Below, one piece after another: positions 47,774-57,063 of a stretch of 60,191 nt of DNA. Source of the stretch: Myxococcaceae bacterium (GTDB taxonomy: Bacteria > Myxococcota > Myxococcia > Myxococcales > Myxococcaceae); NCBI GenBank assembly GCA_016793095.1, contig JAEUJQ010000070.1, positions 1 through 60,191 on the forward strand, in the 5' to 3' direction. Each line of letters opens with the position of its first letter. The first letter of the stretch is position 1. Position numbers and translations under genes: made by a program. The notes beneath the pieces are model-generated. The model was not told where the DNA came from, did no database searches, and saw only the letters and a list, made by a program, of their open reading frames with translations.

Positions 47774-48843
47774 GGCGCGGGCCCCTGCTGCTTGAGGGCC
47801 TCTGCCTGGAAGTGGGTGCGCAGGGCCTCGAAGACGTCGTCGAGCTCGCCGGCCATGGCGGCGGGCAGGTTGTGGCGGGTGTAGCCGATGCGGTGATCGG
47901 TGAGGCGGTCTTGCGGGAAGTTGTAGGTGCGCACCTTCTCGGACCGATCGCCGGAGCCGACGTGACCCTTGCGCATCGCGTCGCGCTGGTTCTTCAGCTT
48001 CTCGAGCTCGAGCTCGTAGAGGCGGGCGCGCAGCATCTTCATGGCCATCGCGCGGTTCTTGAGCTGGCTCTTCTCCTGCTGGCACTTCACGACGATGCCG
48101 GTGGGCTTGTGGATGAGGCGCACCGCCGAGTCGGTGGTGTTGACGCTCTGCCCGCCGGCGCCGGTGGACCGCATCACCTGCAGCTCGATGTCGGCCTCCT
48201 TGAGCTGCACGTCGGCGTCTTCGGCCTCGGGCATGACCGCGACGGTGATGGTGCTGGTGTGGATGCGGCCCTGCGCCTCGGTGGCCGGCACGCGCTGCAC
48301 CCGGTGCACGCCGGACTCGTACTTCATCACCGAGTACACGTGCTCGCCCGCGAGGGTGAAGGTGGCGTCCTTGAGGCCGCCCTGGTTGCCGGGCGAGGAG
48401 TCCACCAGCTCGGCCTTCCAGCCCCGGCGCGCGGCGAAGCGCAGGTACATCTGCAGCACCTCTTCGGTGAAGAGGGCCGACTCGTCACCCCCGGCGGCGG
48501 CGCGCAGCTCCACGATGACGTCCTTGTCGTCGTTGGGATCCTTCGGCAGCAGCAGCAGCTGGAGCTCGTCCGAGAGGGCCCGCGCGCGGAGCTCGAGGGC
48601 GGGCAGCTCTTCCTTCGCGAGGGCCTTGAGCTCGGGGTCGGCCGAGCCGGCCAGCTCGCGGGTGCTCGAGAGCTCGGCCTGGGTCTCTTTGAACGTGCGG
48701 TACGTCTCGACGAGCTTCTCCAGACCGGCGCGCTCGCGCGTGAGCTTGAGCAGCTTCGCGGAGTCGGCCAGCACGGCGGGGCTGGAAAGTTCTGCGGTGA
48801 GGCGCTCGAAGTGGCGCTCCACCTCGTCGAGCTTGTCGATCAC
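47770..48843 (-). CDS. prfA: Peptide chain release factor 1
   Basis: 357 residues. Domain 2 with the codon-recognition region [20 protein letters not shown] (RF1 type; RF2 has SPF here) and the peptidyl-hydrolase motif [16 protein letters not shown]. Reads UAA and UAG. Length is standard. It is coupled to prmC and divergent from the small basic-protein gene. Confidence 0.96.
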   Translation of the reverse strand: MIDKLDEVERHFERLTAELSSPAVLADSAKLLKLTRERAGLEKLVETYRTFKETQAELSSTRELAGSADPELKALAKEELPALELRARALSDELQLLLLPKDPNDDKDVIVELRAAAGGDESALFTEEVLQMYLRFAARRGWKAELVDSSPGNQGGLKDATFTLAGEHVYSVMKYESGVHRVQRVPATEAQGRIHTSTITVAVMPEAEDADVQLKEADIELQVMRSTGAGGQSVNTTDSAVRLIHKPTGIVVKCQQEKSQLKNRAMAMKMLRARLYELELEKLKNQRDAMRKGHVGSGDRSEKVRTYNFPQDRLTDHRIGYTRHNLPAAMAGELDDVFEALRTHFQAEALKQQGPAP

Positions 48844-48946
48844 AACGAAGGCGCTCTTACACGGTTTCCGCCGCCTGTGCGGTCGTTCTTGGGAATCGGC
48901 GCGATCTCTGAGAGAAGGCGGCCCATCTCATGAAAGGGAGGGCACC

Positions 48947-49063
48947 ATGCCTGCCGTGAAGTCGAACCGCTCGAAGAAGAAGCTGAAGAACCGCGCCAAG
49001 ACGAAGAAGGCCGCGCTCAAGCGCCGTCGCGTGCGCGCGCGCAAGGCGAAGGGCAAGTACTGA
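48947..49063 (+). CDS. Small highly basic protein
   Basis: 38 residues, 19 of them Lys or Arg: MPAVKSNRSKKKLKNRAK, then TKKAALKRRRVRARKAKGKY. A strong Shine-Dalgarno AAAGGGAGGG precedes ATG 48947. The composition suggests a ribosome-associated or nucleic-acid-binding protein similar in style to bTHX or small AURKAIP1/COX24-like proteins, but the sequence does not match them clearly. It faces away from prfA. Confidence 0.7.
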   Translation: MPAVKSNRSKKKLKNRAKTKKAALKRRRVRARKAKGKY

Positions 49064-49148
49064 GCGACTTGCGCTGGTGAAGGAGCCCCGTGGGCCGCTC
49101 CAGGACGGAGGCGGGCTCAGGGGGCTTCGTCTTTCCGGTGGGCCGCGA

Positions 49149-49436
49149 TCACTTCGCGCGCTTGAAGCAGAGGTACGTGGCCCCGCCCCCGACGGAGTTC
49201 CCGTTCTGGACGACCGGCGGGCGGAAAGACACCGAGACGAGCTCGAAGCCCTCGGCCCCGGCCTTCTCGAGGTCCGAGTTCTTCGGCACCCCGTCCACGT
49301 CGACGCACCAGTGCTCCCAGCGCGTCAAGCTGGCCTGGTCGGCGTTCGCGCGTGGGACAGTGAAGAGCGCCGTCGTCACGCAGCCGGCGAGGAAGGCGAG
49401 CAGAATCATCGGCGGCGTCTTCTTGAGCGAGTTCAT
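49149..49436 (-). CDS. Small lipoprotein
   Basis: 95 residues. Signal peptide MNSLKKTPPMILLAFLAGC with a good lipobox (LAGC). The rest is a short domain WEHWCVDVDGVPKNSDLEKA followed by FELVSVSFRPPVV and ATYLCFKRAK, with two cysteines outside the lipobox. ATG 49436 is preferred to GTG 49448. No family recognised. Confidence 0.7.
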   Translation of the reverse strand: MNSLKKTPPMILLAFLAGCVTTALFTVPRANADQASLTRWEHWCVDVDGVPKNSDLEKAGAEGFELVSVSFRPPVVQNGNSVGGGATYLCFKRAK

Positions 49437-49584
49437 GGGTGGTCTCACCGCGTGCAGGGAATGAGCGAGAAGAAGTTGCAGGCAGGCCTACGGGCCGTCA
49501 CCAACCGCAGCGGCGTGGCGCTGAGGGCCGCGACGCGCCCGCCCGCCGGAGCTTCCCGAGCCGCCCCGCGATCCGCAACCGAAC

Positions 49585-50868
49585 TCACTGGGTCCTCGGG
49601 ATGAGCGAGAGGAAGAACGCCTCGCTGGGAGTGGCGCCGGCGTTTCCGCTGATGTGGATCGCGCCCGCCTGCCCAGTGATGTTGAACACGCGGTTGGTGG
49701 GGTCGGTCATCGGCAGCGGCCAGAAGTCGAACCCGCCGTCAGTGAAGCGCGTCTTGTAGGCCACGCCCCCGAAGGCGCCCACGAAGATGCCGTCGGTCGT
49801 CACCTTCATCGAGTAGGTCGTCTGGGTGATGTCATCGACGCGATCGAAGCCGCCGTCGGGCATCAGGGTCGCCACGATGCCCTGATCGGTGAGCACCCAG
49901 ATGTCGTCGGAGCTCGTGCCGTCGATCGAGTCGATCCCGTTGGGGTCGAGCTGCGGGCTCACCCGGCCGACGCCGGTCTTGTACACGTAGCCGTCGGTGG
50001 TCGTGTAGTAGCTGTCGCCGCCCGGGGACAGGTACACATCGGTCGCGTAGGTGCTGCCCATGCCCTCGGGGCTGAGCAGGCGGCGCTGGCTCGTGGCGAG
50101 ATCGATCTCGCAGAGCCCGTTGTCATACCCGGCCACGACGACCACGTCTCCACGGCGGTCGTAGGCGCTCACGCTGACGTCGTTGCCCGCGGTGCAGTTG
50201 CTGCCGCTGTAGACGACGAAGGGGGCGCCCCCATCGACGATCCGCATCAGCCGCGCGATGGTCATGTCGGCCTCGGCGATGATCAACGAGTCGAAGGGCG
50301 TGCCGTCGACCGCGTCGAAGGGCGGTCGGAGCCCGAGCGCCATGGAGGCGAAGGCCCGGGCCGTTCCAGTGCCGCGCGCCGGGGTGGTGCCACCGTGGGT
50401 AACCCAGAGCGACGTCCGCGCCGTGTAGTTGCTGAAGATGGCGGCAGCGTCGTCGATCGCACCGCCGATCACCGCGTCAGCGCCCGTCACGTCCGTGCGC
50501 ACGCTGTGCCGGAACACGCAGAACGGCTGGGTGCACATCAACCCAGCGTCGAACGCCATCCCTCCGGCAGTGGAGCCGCCGGCCGAGCCGCCCGCCATCG
50601 AGCCGCCTGCCGTCGAGCCGCCTGCCGTCGAGCCGCCCGCCGTCGAGCCGCCTGCCGTCGAGCCGCCCGCCGTCGAGCCGCCGGCGGTCGAGCCGCCCGC
50701 GGTGGAGCCGCCCGCCGAGCCGCCTGCGGCTGAACCACCACTGCTGCCGCCTCCGCTCATCCCGCCGTCGCAGCCGGCCCGAGCGCAGAAGCCCGCGTAC
50801 GCGCCGTCGAAGTCGAAGCAGGCCACGGTCGTCGCCGCCACAGCCACTGCCAGCCAGAGCCGCCTCAT
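49585..50868 (-). CDS. Ser/Thr/Ala/Gly-repeat lipoprotein with beta-propeller-like domain
   Basis: 427 residues. [20 protein letters not shown] gives a lipoprotein signal. About eight GGSTA units follow (residues 40-100). The remaining 300 residues have propeller-like blades: DVVVVAGYDNGLCEIDL, GDSYYTTTDGYVYKT and DDIWVLTDQGIVATL, with DGG turns. It may bind a ligand at the cell surface. Last gene of a coupled operon after the kinase and the TPR gene (ATGA overlap at 50865-50868). Confidence 0.8.
   Translation of the reverse strand: MRRLWLAVAVAATTVACFDFDGAYAGFCARAGCDGGMSGGGSSGGSAAGGSAGGSTAGGSTAGGSTAGGSTAGGSTAGGSTAGGSTAGGSMAGGSAGGSTAGGMAFDAGLMCTQPFCVFRHSVRTDVTGADAVIGGAIDDAAAIFSNYTARTSLWVTHGGTTPARGTGTARAFASMALGLRPPFDAVDGTPFDSLIIAEADMTIARLMRIVDGGAPFVVYSGSNCTAGNDVSVSAYDRRGDVVVVAGYDNGLCEIDLATSQRRLLSPEGMGSTYATDVYLSPGGDSYYTTTDGYVYKTGVGRVSPQLDPNGIDSIDGTSSDDIWVLTDQGIVATLMPDGGFDRVDDITQTTYSMKVTTDGIFVGAFGGVAYKTRFTDGGFDFWPLPMTDPTNRVFNITGQAGAIHISGNAGATPSEAFFLSLIPRTQ
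50570..50745. repeat. 15-bp repeat tract coding for GGSTA
   Basis: The 15-base unit (gccgtcgagccgcct and variants) is repeated about ten times in the minus-strand lipoprotein gene. As in the other two lipoprotein genes, the period keeps frame. Third bases vary between copies. Confidence 0.8.
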
Positions 50869-51761
50869 CGCAGGCCCTCCACGAGATCGAAGCTGCCCGA
50901 GATTGTCACCGCGCCGCCGCCAGGGAGCACCGCCAGCGTCACCGCCGGCGCTGGCTCCGCTGGAGGAGCGCCCACCAGGAACATCACCACCGCCGCGCCG
51001 ATGCCGGCCACCGCGACGCCCGACATCACCCAGCCCAGCGCCGCGAACGTCTTGCCAGAGTCTCTCGCCGCCATCGCGTCAGCGTTCGATCCCACGGTGC
51101 CCTGCACCAGCGACGTGTATCGGCTCGACGCGCTGACGAAGCCGAACGTGGCGACGCCGGCCGCGAGCAGCCCCGCGGCGCCCGGAATCCACGAGAACGA
51201 ACGCAGCGAGGGCCCCTGCTTCACGATGGCGGGAGGAGGCTGCATGGCCTTCCGTCGCTCCTCGTCCTCTCTCTGCTGCTGCGCGAGGGCTTCCTGGCGC
51301 TTCTTGTCCTCCTCGGCCTTCACCGCGTCGGCCTTCGCCTTCTCGTCGGCGAGGCGCTTCTCTTCTTCGGCCTTCTGCGCGGCGATCGTGGGCGCCAGCA
51401 TCTTCTTCACCTGCTCGCGGGCCTTCTCGGCGAGCGCCGAGATCTTGGGAGCGACCGCCACCGGCAGCTTCAGCTCGGGATCGATCGAGAACGCTTCCTG
51501 GAAGGCCTTCGACGCCTTGTCGTCTTTGCCCATGTCGGCCAGCACAATCGCCTCGAGCACCGAGCAGCGGGCCTCGTCGTCGGGCGACTTCGCCTTCGTA
51601 CGCGCCTTCTGCACCTGCGCGAGCGCCTTCGCGTACTCGAGGTTCTCGTAGAGGGTGATCGCGGCCTGCAGGTACTTGATGACCTCCTGCGACTGCTGCG
51701 CGAAGGCCGCGCCAGACAACAGCAGCGCCAGGCAGAGGACGAGGGCTCGTCGCATGCTCAC
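50865..51761 (-). CDS. TPR-containing secreted/membrane protein
   Basis: 298 residues. Signal peptide [20 protein letters not shown] with AFAQ cleavage. Residues 25-105 form TPR-like helices ([39 protein letters not shown]). A Glu/Lys-rich helix precedes two hydrophobic stretches ([18 protein letters not shown] and [17 protein letters not shown]). Between kinase and lipoprotein genes with four-base overlaps on both sides. Probably an envelope partner of the kinase. Confidence 0.78.
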   Translation of the reverse strand: MSMRRALVLCLALLLSGAAFAQQSQEVIKYLQAAITLYENLEYAKALAQVQKARTKAKSPDDEARCSVLEAIVLADMGKDDKASKAFQEAFSIDPELKLPVAVAPKISALAEKAREQVKKMLAPTIAAQKAEEEKRLADEKAKADAVKAEEDKKRQEALAQQQREDEERRKAMQPPPAIVKQGPSLRSFSWIPGAAGLLAAGVATFGFVSASSRYTSLVQGTVGSNADAMAARDSGKTFAALGWVMSGVAVAGIGAAVVMFLVGAPPAEPAPAVTLAVLPGGGAVTISGSFDLVEGLR

Positions 51762-53329
51762 TCCAGGTTGAAGTTGTGGGTGAAGGGCTGGCTGCCCGGC
51801 TTCACGGTGAAGCTCTTCTCGATCGTCTTGTTGGTGGAGGGCTCGACGACCTTGATGGTGTGAACGCCGACGGTCGCGGGGATCTCCCGACCCAGCGGCG
51901 TCTCGCCCACCAGCTTGCCGTCGAGGTACACGCGGCCCACGGGGCGGATGCGGAAGTCGATGCGGCCCATGCGCACCACGGCAGGAGCCGTCTTCGCGCC
52001 GGCGTCCACCTCGGCGACGGCCACCGCGACGCCTGCGTCCACCTCGATCGCCACGTTCGCCTCGCCAGCATCGACCGGCAGCTCGACGGCGCCTGCGTCG
52101 ATGGGCGCCAGCGCCACCGGCGGAAGGGGTACGGGCTTTGGATCGACCCGCGGCGGATCGACGACCGGCGGCGGCGGCTTGAGGGCCACCCAGGCCCCAA
52201 CGCCCACGGCGATCGCCGCCAGCGCGAGGCCAACGAAGAGCGGCGCCTTCGACTTCGCCTGGGGCACCTCACGCAGGTGCGTCGAGGACACGCCGGTGTG
52301 CTGGGTGGGCACCGGCGGGCCCGGTCGCTCCTTCGATTCGGACGAGGGGAACGTCTTGTCGAGCTGAAGGCCACCCGGAGGCAGCACGTTCGGGAGCGTC
52401 TGCTCGTGATCTTCGGGGAAGAGGTGCTCGACGAGCTTGCCGACGTCGGCGACCGAGACGACCTCGCCCGTCGAGGCGATGTAGCGCTCGAGATCCTGCT
52501 GCAGCTCGCGGCAGGTCGCGTAGCGCTTCTTCACGTCCTTCTCGAGGCACTTCGAGATGATCGCGTCGAGCGGCGCGGGAAGATCGGGCCGCTTCACCGA
52601 GGCGCGGGTGAGCGGCTCGCCGCCCATGATCGCCTGGATGATGCTCACCTCGCTGGTGGCGTCGAACGGCATCGCGCCGCAGGCCAATTCGTACAGCACG
52701 ACGCCCAGCGCGAAGATGTCGGCGCGGCGATCGAGCGGCTCTCGCGCGAGCTGCTCCGGGGGCATGTAGGCCAGCTTGCCCTTGATGACGCCGCTCTTCG
52801 TGAGGTGCGGCTGCGTGCTGGCCTTCGCGATGCCGAAGTCCACCACCTTGACGGCGCCGGTGCGAGAGACGAGCACGTTGTCCGGCGAGATGTCCCGGTG
52901 CACCAGGTTCATCGGCTGGCCGGTCGAGCTCTTCAGGTCGTGCGCGTAGCCCAGCCCGTCGGCGGCGAGCGCGATGATGCGGGCGCACAGCGGCAGCGAG
53001 ATCGGCCCCACGGTCTCCCTCGCCGACTTGTTCAAGGCGCGCAGGTTGGGACCGTCGATGAACTCCATCGCGATGAAGTAGGTGCCCTCGGCCTGCCCGA
53101 AGTCGAAGATCTGCACGACGTTCGGGTGGTTCAGCTCGGCGGCGAGCCGGGCCTCCGAGAGGAACATGTTGATGAAGTTCTGGTCCTCTCCGAAGTGCGG
53201 GAGGATTCGCTTCACCACCAGCTTCTTCGCGAAGCCCATCGGGCCTTCGGCGCGCGCGAGGAACACCTCGGCCATGCCTCCGGTCGCGAGCTTTCGAACC
53301 AGCGTGTACTTGCCGAGCGTCTGCGCCAT
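51758..53329 (-). CDS. Ser/Thr protein kinase with C-terminal PEGA domain
   Basis: 523 residues. Kinase domain: [35 protein letters not shown] (Ser for the usual Lys), VDFGIAKAS and [11 protein letters not shown] Pro-rich linker leads to a transmembrane helix ([20 protein letters not shown]) and an extracytoplasmic PEGA domain ([20 protein letters not shown]). First gene of a coupled operon with the TPR and lipoprotein genes, so these may be its envelope partners or targets (inference). Confidence 0.93.
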   Translation of the reverse strand: MAQTLGKYTLVRKLATGGMAEVFLARAEGPMGFAKKLVVKRILPHFGEDQNFINMFLSEARLAAELNHPNVVQIFDFGQAEGTYFIAMEFIDGPNLRALNKSARETVGPISLPLCARIIALAADGLGYAHDLKSSTGQPMNLVHRDISPDNVLVSRTGAVKVVDFGIAKASTQPHLTKSGVIKGKLAYMPPEQLAREPLDRRADIFALGVVLYELACGAMPFDATSEVSIIQAIMGGEPLTRASVKRPDLPAPLDAIISKCLEKDVKKRYATCRELQQDLERYIASTGEVVSVADVGKLVEHLFPEDHEQTLPNVLPPGGLQLDKTFPSSESKERPGPPVPTQHTGVSSTHLREVPQAKSKAPLFVGLALAAIAVGVGAWVALKPPPPVVDPPRVDPKPVPLPPVALAPIDAGAVELPVDAGEANVAIEVDAGVAVAVAEVDAGAKTAPAVVRMGRIDFRIRPVGRVYLDGKLVGETPLGREIPATVGVHTIKVVEPSTNKTIEKSFTVKPGSQPFTHNFNLE

Positions 53330-53467
53330 CGCGTGAAGTCACACCATCGCGCAACCCGACCCGGGCCGGAACATCAATCTCCGCCTGCACGGCTCCTTCA
53401 CGCCCGTCGGTCAGGTGCGTGGTTTGCGTCGACGATGGCCCCCGGAAGAGGGTAGAGCGTCGGCTCG

Positions 53468-54166
53468 ATGATCTCGGTCGTGTTCATGGCGGTGGTCGCA
53501 GCGTCTCCCGGGCTCTTGCCGTCGGCGCAGGTGCGGAAGGACCAGGGCGTCACGCGCTCGACGGTCGTGCGGGACAGCAAGGGCGAGTACGAGGGCGCGC
53601 CGTGGGACTCGCAGCTCGCGGCCATTCTCGCGCCTGACGGGGTGCTCGAGTGGGATCTCGGGCAGGTGTACCCGATCGAGGCGGCCCTGCTGCAGGGCGA
53701 CAACAACGACGACTTCATCCTCTGGACGTCGGTCGACGGGAACTTCTTCCAGCCGATCTGGCGCGCGCCACAAGACGCCATGGCCGGGCTGCGCACCCGC
53801 ACCACCACCGCCCTCAAGGGCCAGGCGCGGTACCTGAGGCTCACCGCCGAGGGTGGCGATCGCATGTACTCGGTGAGCGAGGTGATGGTGTTCTCGAAGG
53901 CGTCAGAGCTGACCGCCGACGTGATGGAGCGCGCTCCGGTTCCGCCACCACCCCCGCGCCCGCCGCCCAGCACTGACGGGTCGATGATCGTGGTGGCGCT
54001 GCTGGGGCTCTACACGGCCTACTGGTTCTGGAGCCGTCGTCAGGCCGCGCTGGCGGCCGCTCAGCCGGCCCCGGCCGCCTCCGAAGCGCAGGCCTCACCG
54101 GAGCCCCAGGACGCGCCTGCCGCCGAGCCGAAAGACGCTCCGAAAGAGCCACCCCCCGCGTCCTGA
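53468..54166 (+). CDS. Secreted discoidin-like protein with C-terminal membrane anchor
   Basis: 232 residues. N-terminal signal peptide (MISVVFMAVVAASPGLL), a discoidin-like beta domain (VLEWDLGQVYPIEAALLQGD; LWTSVDGNFFQPIWRAP; ARYLRLTAEGGD), Pro-rich linker, one transmembrane helix (MIVVALLGLYTAYWFW) and a basic SRRQ end with an Ala/Pro tail. Domain order suggests a carbohydrate-binding envelope protein held in the inner membrane. Divergent from the kinase. Confidence 0.75.
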   Translation: MISVVFMAVVAASPGLLPSAQVRKDQGVTRSTVVRDSKGEYEGAPWDSQLAAILAPDGVLEWDLGQVYPIEAALLQGDNNDDFILWTSVDGNFFQPIWRAPQDAMAGLRTRTTTALKGQARYLRLTAEGGDRMYSVSEVMVFSKASELTADVMERAPVPPPPPRPPPSTDGSMIVVALLGLYTAYWFWSRRQAALAAAQPAPAASEAQASPEPQDAPAAEPKDAPKEPPPAS

Positions 54167-54216
54167 CGAGGCGAATCGGCTGGAGGCGCGCGGAGCGTTT
54201 CAGTAACTGCCGGTCC

Positions 54217-55323
54217 GTGGGGCTCAAACACCAGCCGCTGTTGCCAGACCTCCCGTTGCGGCGGGTGGATGAGATGGGCCTCAAGGAGCTCGAGCGACTG
54301 CGCCTCGTGCTGCGCGGTGGCTCCGTCATCGAGTGGCGGCACCTGCACTTCAAGACCTGGGACGAGGTCGATCGGTTCCTGCGCCTCTGCCAGATCGATC
54401 CGACGCAGTCGCATGACGAGGCCTGGGTGCGCCAGGTGCTCGCAGACGCGGTCGAGTACCTGCGCAAGACGTTCGACTACAAGGTGGCCGACACGGTCGC
54501 CAACCCGAACATGATCCACGATCTGTTCCTGCTCGCGTCGGGGCAGATCGACAAGAAGCACCGGAAGATCGCCTGCATCGTGCTCAAGGTGATGCACGTC
54601 ATCCAGCACATCGAGGCGCGCGATCTGCTCTTCCGCACGGCCGTGTCCGAGGCGGGGCTCGCGCAGATGGTGACCGAGCGCGTGGTGGCGGTGATCGACG
54701 AGGCGAAGGCGAAGGGGCTTCCGATCGTCGAGTTCTCCGACTCCATCAAGACCCGCGAGTCGGTGATCACCAAGCTGATCGCAAAGCGGGAGTCGACCGC
54801 GGCGGCCGTCTACGATCGTACGCGCTTCCGCATCATCGTGAAGGAGCTCGATGACGTGCTCCCCACGCTGTACTTCCTCACGCAGCGCCTCATCCCGTTC
54901 AACTTCATGGTGCCGGCGCAGACCGAGAACACGCTGCTGCGCTTCAAGGAACTGCTCGCGCGGTATCCGAACTTCAGCAAGTACGCCCGCCAGCTCCACC
55001 TCGACGTGGACTACGAGGAGCGCGAGGAGTCGAAGGTGCGCGGCAACGCCTTCTCGGGCTCGACGTACCGCATCTTGAACTTCGTGGCCGACGTGCCCCT
55101 GCGGCTCGACGCCTACCTGCCGCCGCCCGAGTACGATGATCGCGCGCGCCGCGGCCGCATCACGCTGGCCACCTGCGAGTTCCAGATCGCCGACGAGCGG
55201 CAGGCGGTGGAGAACGAGAAGGGCGAGAACTCGCACGACCGCTACAAGCAGCGGCAACGCGACGTGGTGCTCAAGCGCCTCTCGCGCGGGCTGGTCGTGC
55301 CGAAGAAGCGCAAGTCGGTGTGA
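54217..55323 (+). CDS. TIGR04552 family protein, RelA/SpoT-like fold suspected
   Basis: 368 residues, GTG start. I recognise it as TIGR04552, a family mainly of myxobacteria. The centre and end resemble a (p)ppGpp synthetase: YDRTRFRIIVKELDDVL, then NAFSGSTYRILNFVADVPLR, ATCEFQIADERQAVENE and DRYKQRQRDVV, in the order of the RelA/SpoT motifs (RxR, GYR, EIQI, W/H-x-YK). Catalytic activity cannot be shown by eye. It has no hydrolase HD domain and no regulatory TGS or ACT. Confidence 0.8.
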   Translation: MGLKHQPLLPDLPLRRVDEMGLKELERLRLVLRGGSVIEWRHLHFKTWDEVDRFLRLCQIDPTQSHDEAWVRQVLADAVEYLRKTFDYKVADTVANPNMIHDLFLLASGQIDKKHRKIACIVLKVMHVIQHIEARDLLFRTAVSEAGLAQMVTERVVAVIDEAKAKGLPIVEFSDSIKTRESVITKLIAKRESTAAAVYDRTRFRIIVKELDDVLPTLYFLTQRLIPFNFMVPAQTENTLLRFKELLARYPNFSKYARQLHLDVDYEEREESKVRGNAFSGSTYRILNFVADVPLRLDAYLPPPEYDDRARRGRITLATCEFQIADERQAVENEKGENSHDRYKQRQRDVVLKRLSRGLVVPKKRKSV

Positions 55324-55425
55324 GCGACGTGACGGACGCGTTGTCACGCCGGGCGCGCAGCGACGGACAGGCTGTCACGATCGGGGCTCGTCGCGCGTCG
55401 CGCAGTCTCCGCACGTCACACGCGG

Positions 55426-55687
55426 CTCCCTGCTGGCGGGTGGACCGACGGGCTCGTGGGGCCATGCCGCGATGGGTCGCGTGCCCCGAGGGGGGCTGCC
55501 AGGGCGCGTGCGGCTCTCTGCTGGCAGGTGGACCGACGGGCTCGTGGGGCCATGCCGCGATGGGTCGCGTGCCTCGAGGGGGGCTGCCAGGCGCGTGCGG
55601 CCCTCTGCTGGCAGGTGGACCGACGGGCCTCGTGGTGCGATGCCGCATGGGTCGCGTGCCTCGAGGGGTGCTGCCGGGCTGGTGCGG
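55426..55687. repeat. Three tandem copies of an 87-88 bp sequence
   Basis: Copies begin at 55426, 55514 and 55601. Each starts ctctctgctggcaggtggac and includes cgacgggctcgtggggccat, tgccgcgatgggtcgcgtgc and cgaggggggctgccag. The third copy has single-base deletions. The end of copy 3 is followed by gcggctcgggagctc. They occupy most of the 484-bp gap between the TIGR04552 gene and the glycosyltransferase gene. The rest of the gap shows nothing clear. Confidence 0.85.
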
Positions 55688-55807
55688 CTCGGGAGCTCTT
55701 GTGAGCCGGGCTGGGCGCCGGTCAGGTCCCGCTCGCTGGCTGTCGCGCCAACCGTGGCCTCGCCAGCATGGCACCGGCGTTGCTTCCCCGTGGGCACGGA
55801 GCCGCCC

Positions 55808-56971
55808 ATGACCGTTGCCCTCTCGATCGTGTGCGCCGTGAGCCTCGCGTGGTGGGCCGCGCAGCTGGTGCTCTTCCTCGTCGGCGGTGGCCGGGTGCGG
55901 CGGCTCTCCGCGCTCGAGTCGGCGATGCCGGACGGGGGCTGGCCGAGGTTGTCGCTGGTGATGCCGGCCCGGAACGAGGCGGCGCACCTCGAGGCGGCGC
56001 TCTCGCTGAAGCTCGCGAGCAGCTACCCGAACCTCGAGCTGGTGCTGGTGAACGATCGCTCCACCGACGACACGGGCTCGATCGCCGAGCGCATCGCCGC
56101 GAAGGACGCGCGCCTCAAGGTGGTGCACCTGGCGGAGCTCCCGGAGGGCTGGCTGGGCAAGCTGCACGCGATGGCGAAGGGGCTCGAGGCCTGCACCGGC
56201 GAGTTCGTGCTCTTCAGCGACGCCGACGTCTTCATCGCCCCGGGCGTCTTCGAGAAGGTGATCTCCACCGCGCAGCGTGAGGCGCTCGGGTTCCTCTGCG
56301 TCTTCCCGCGCATCACGCCCGGCGGCGCGGTGCTGCGCCTGGCCATCACGACCATGTTCCGGGTGCTCACGCTCTTCACCCGTCCCTGGGCCGTCAGCGA
56401 CCCGCGGTCGAGCGCGTCGATCGGCGTCGGCGCCTTCAACCTGGTGCGGCGCTCGGCGCTGGCGAAGACGAAGGGCCTCGAGTGGCTCAAGCTCGAGACC
56501 GGCGACGACGTGGCTCTCGGGTGGATGATGAAGGCCTCGGGCGCCCGCTGCGACATCTTCTTCGGCGGCGACGACGTGCACCTCGAGTTCTATCCGTCCT
56601 TCGGGGTGATGATGCGCGCGGTCGAGAAGAACGGCGCGTCGGCCCCGGCCGGGCTCCTCGTGCTCGGGGCGCTGATCCTCCTGGTGCTCGAGGCCGGGTT
56701 CTTCGCGGGCTTCGCGGTCGGCGGCGCGTGGGCCATCGCGGCGGCGGTGATCCTCGTGGGCGGGCCGGTGCTGGCCTGGCGCGTGGCGCGGTGGGCTGGA
56801 ACGCCAGCAGGGCCAGCGCCGATCACCTGGCTGGGGGTGTTCCCGTTCTCGTTCGTGCTGGTGCGCTCGGCGCTCCTCGCGCTCGTTCGCGGCGGCGTCA
56901 GCTGGCGTGGCACGTTCTACCCGACGAAGGTGATCGCGCGGGGGCGCCGCTACTTCGCGCGCAGGCCCTGA
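55808..56971 (+). CDS. Family 2 glycosyltransferase
   Basis: 387 residues. An N-terminal helix (LSIVCAVSLAWWAAQLVLFL), then the GT2 domain: RLSLVMPARNEAAHLEAAL, LELVLVNDRSTDDTGSIAER, FSDADVF (the DxD) and LETGDDVALGW. C-terminal helices follow (LVLGALILLVLEAGFFAGF). A polymerising or lipid-linked sugar transferase of the inner membrane is likely; acceptor unknown. ATG 55808. The last 60 bases are duplicated just downstream. Confidence 0.9.
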   Translation: MTVALSIVCAVSLAWWAAQLVLFLVGGGRVRRLSALESAMPDGGWPRLSLVMPARNEAAHLEAALSLKLASSYPNLELVLVNDRSTDDTGSIAERIAAKDARLKVVHLAELPEGWLGKLHAMAKGLEACTGEFVLFSDADVFIAPGVFEKVISTAQREALGFLCVFPRITPGGAVLRLAITTMFRVLTLFTRPWAVSDPRSSASIGVGAFNLVRRSALAKTKGLEWLKLETGDDVALGWMMKASGARCDIFFGGDDVHLEFYPSFGVMMRAVEKNGASAPAGLLVLGALILLVLEAGFFAGFAVGGAWAIAAAVILVGGPVLAWRVARWAGTPAGPAPITWLGVFPFSFVLVRSALLALVRGGVSWRGTFYPTKVIARGRRYFARRP

Positions 56972-57063
56972 GGGTCGGGCCGTCACGTGCCGCGGCGCGC
57001 TCGACCCGACGAAGGTGATCGCCGAGGGCGCCGCTCCTTCGCGCGCGGGCCCTGACGGGTCGG
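56919..57063. repeat. Duplicated 3' end of the glycosyltransferase gene
   Basis: A 60-bp block at 56919-56978 (acccgacgaaggtgatcgcg, ending near the stop codon) recurs at 57004-57063 with few changes (one Tyr codon base, an extra base before the gggt). The offset is 85 bp. It marks a partial tandem duplication. Confidence 0.8.

Noticed and set aside
55426..55687. CRISPR array or coding repeat
   Set aside because: Units are contiguous 87-88 bp with no spacers; no single frame remains open across all copies.
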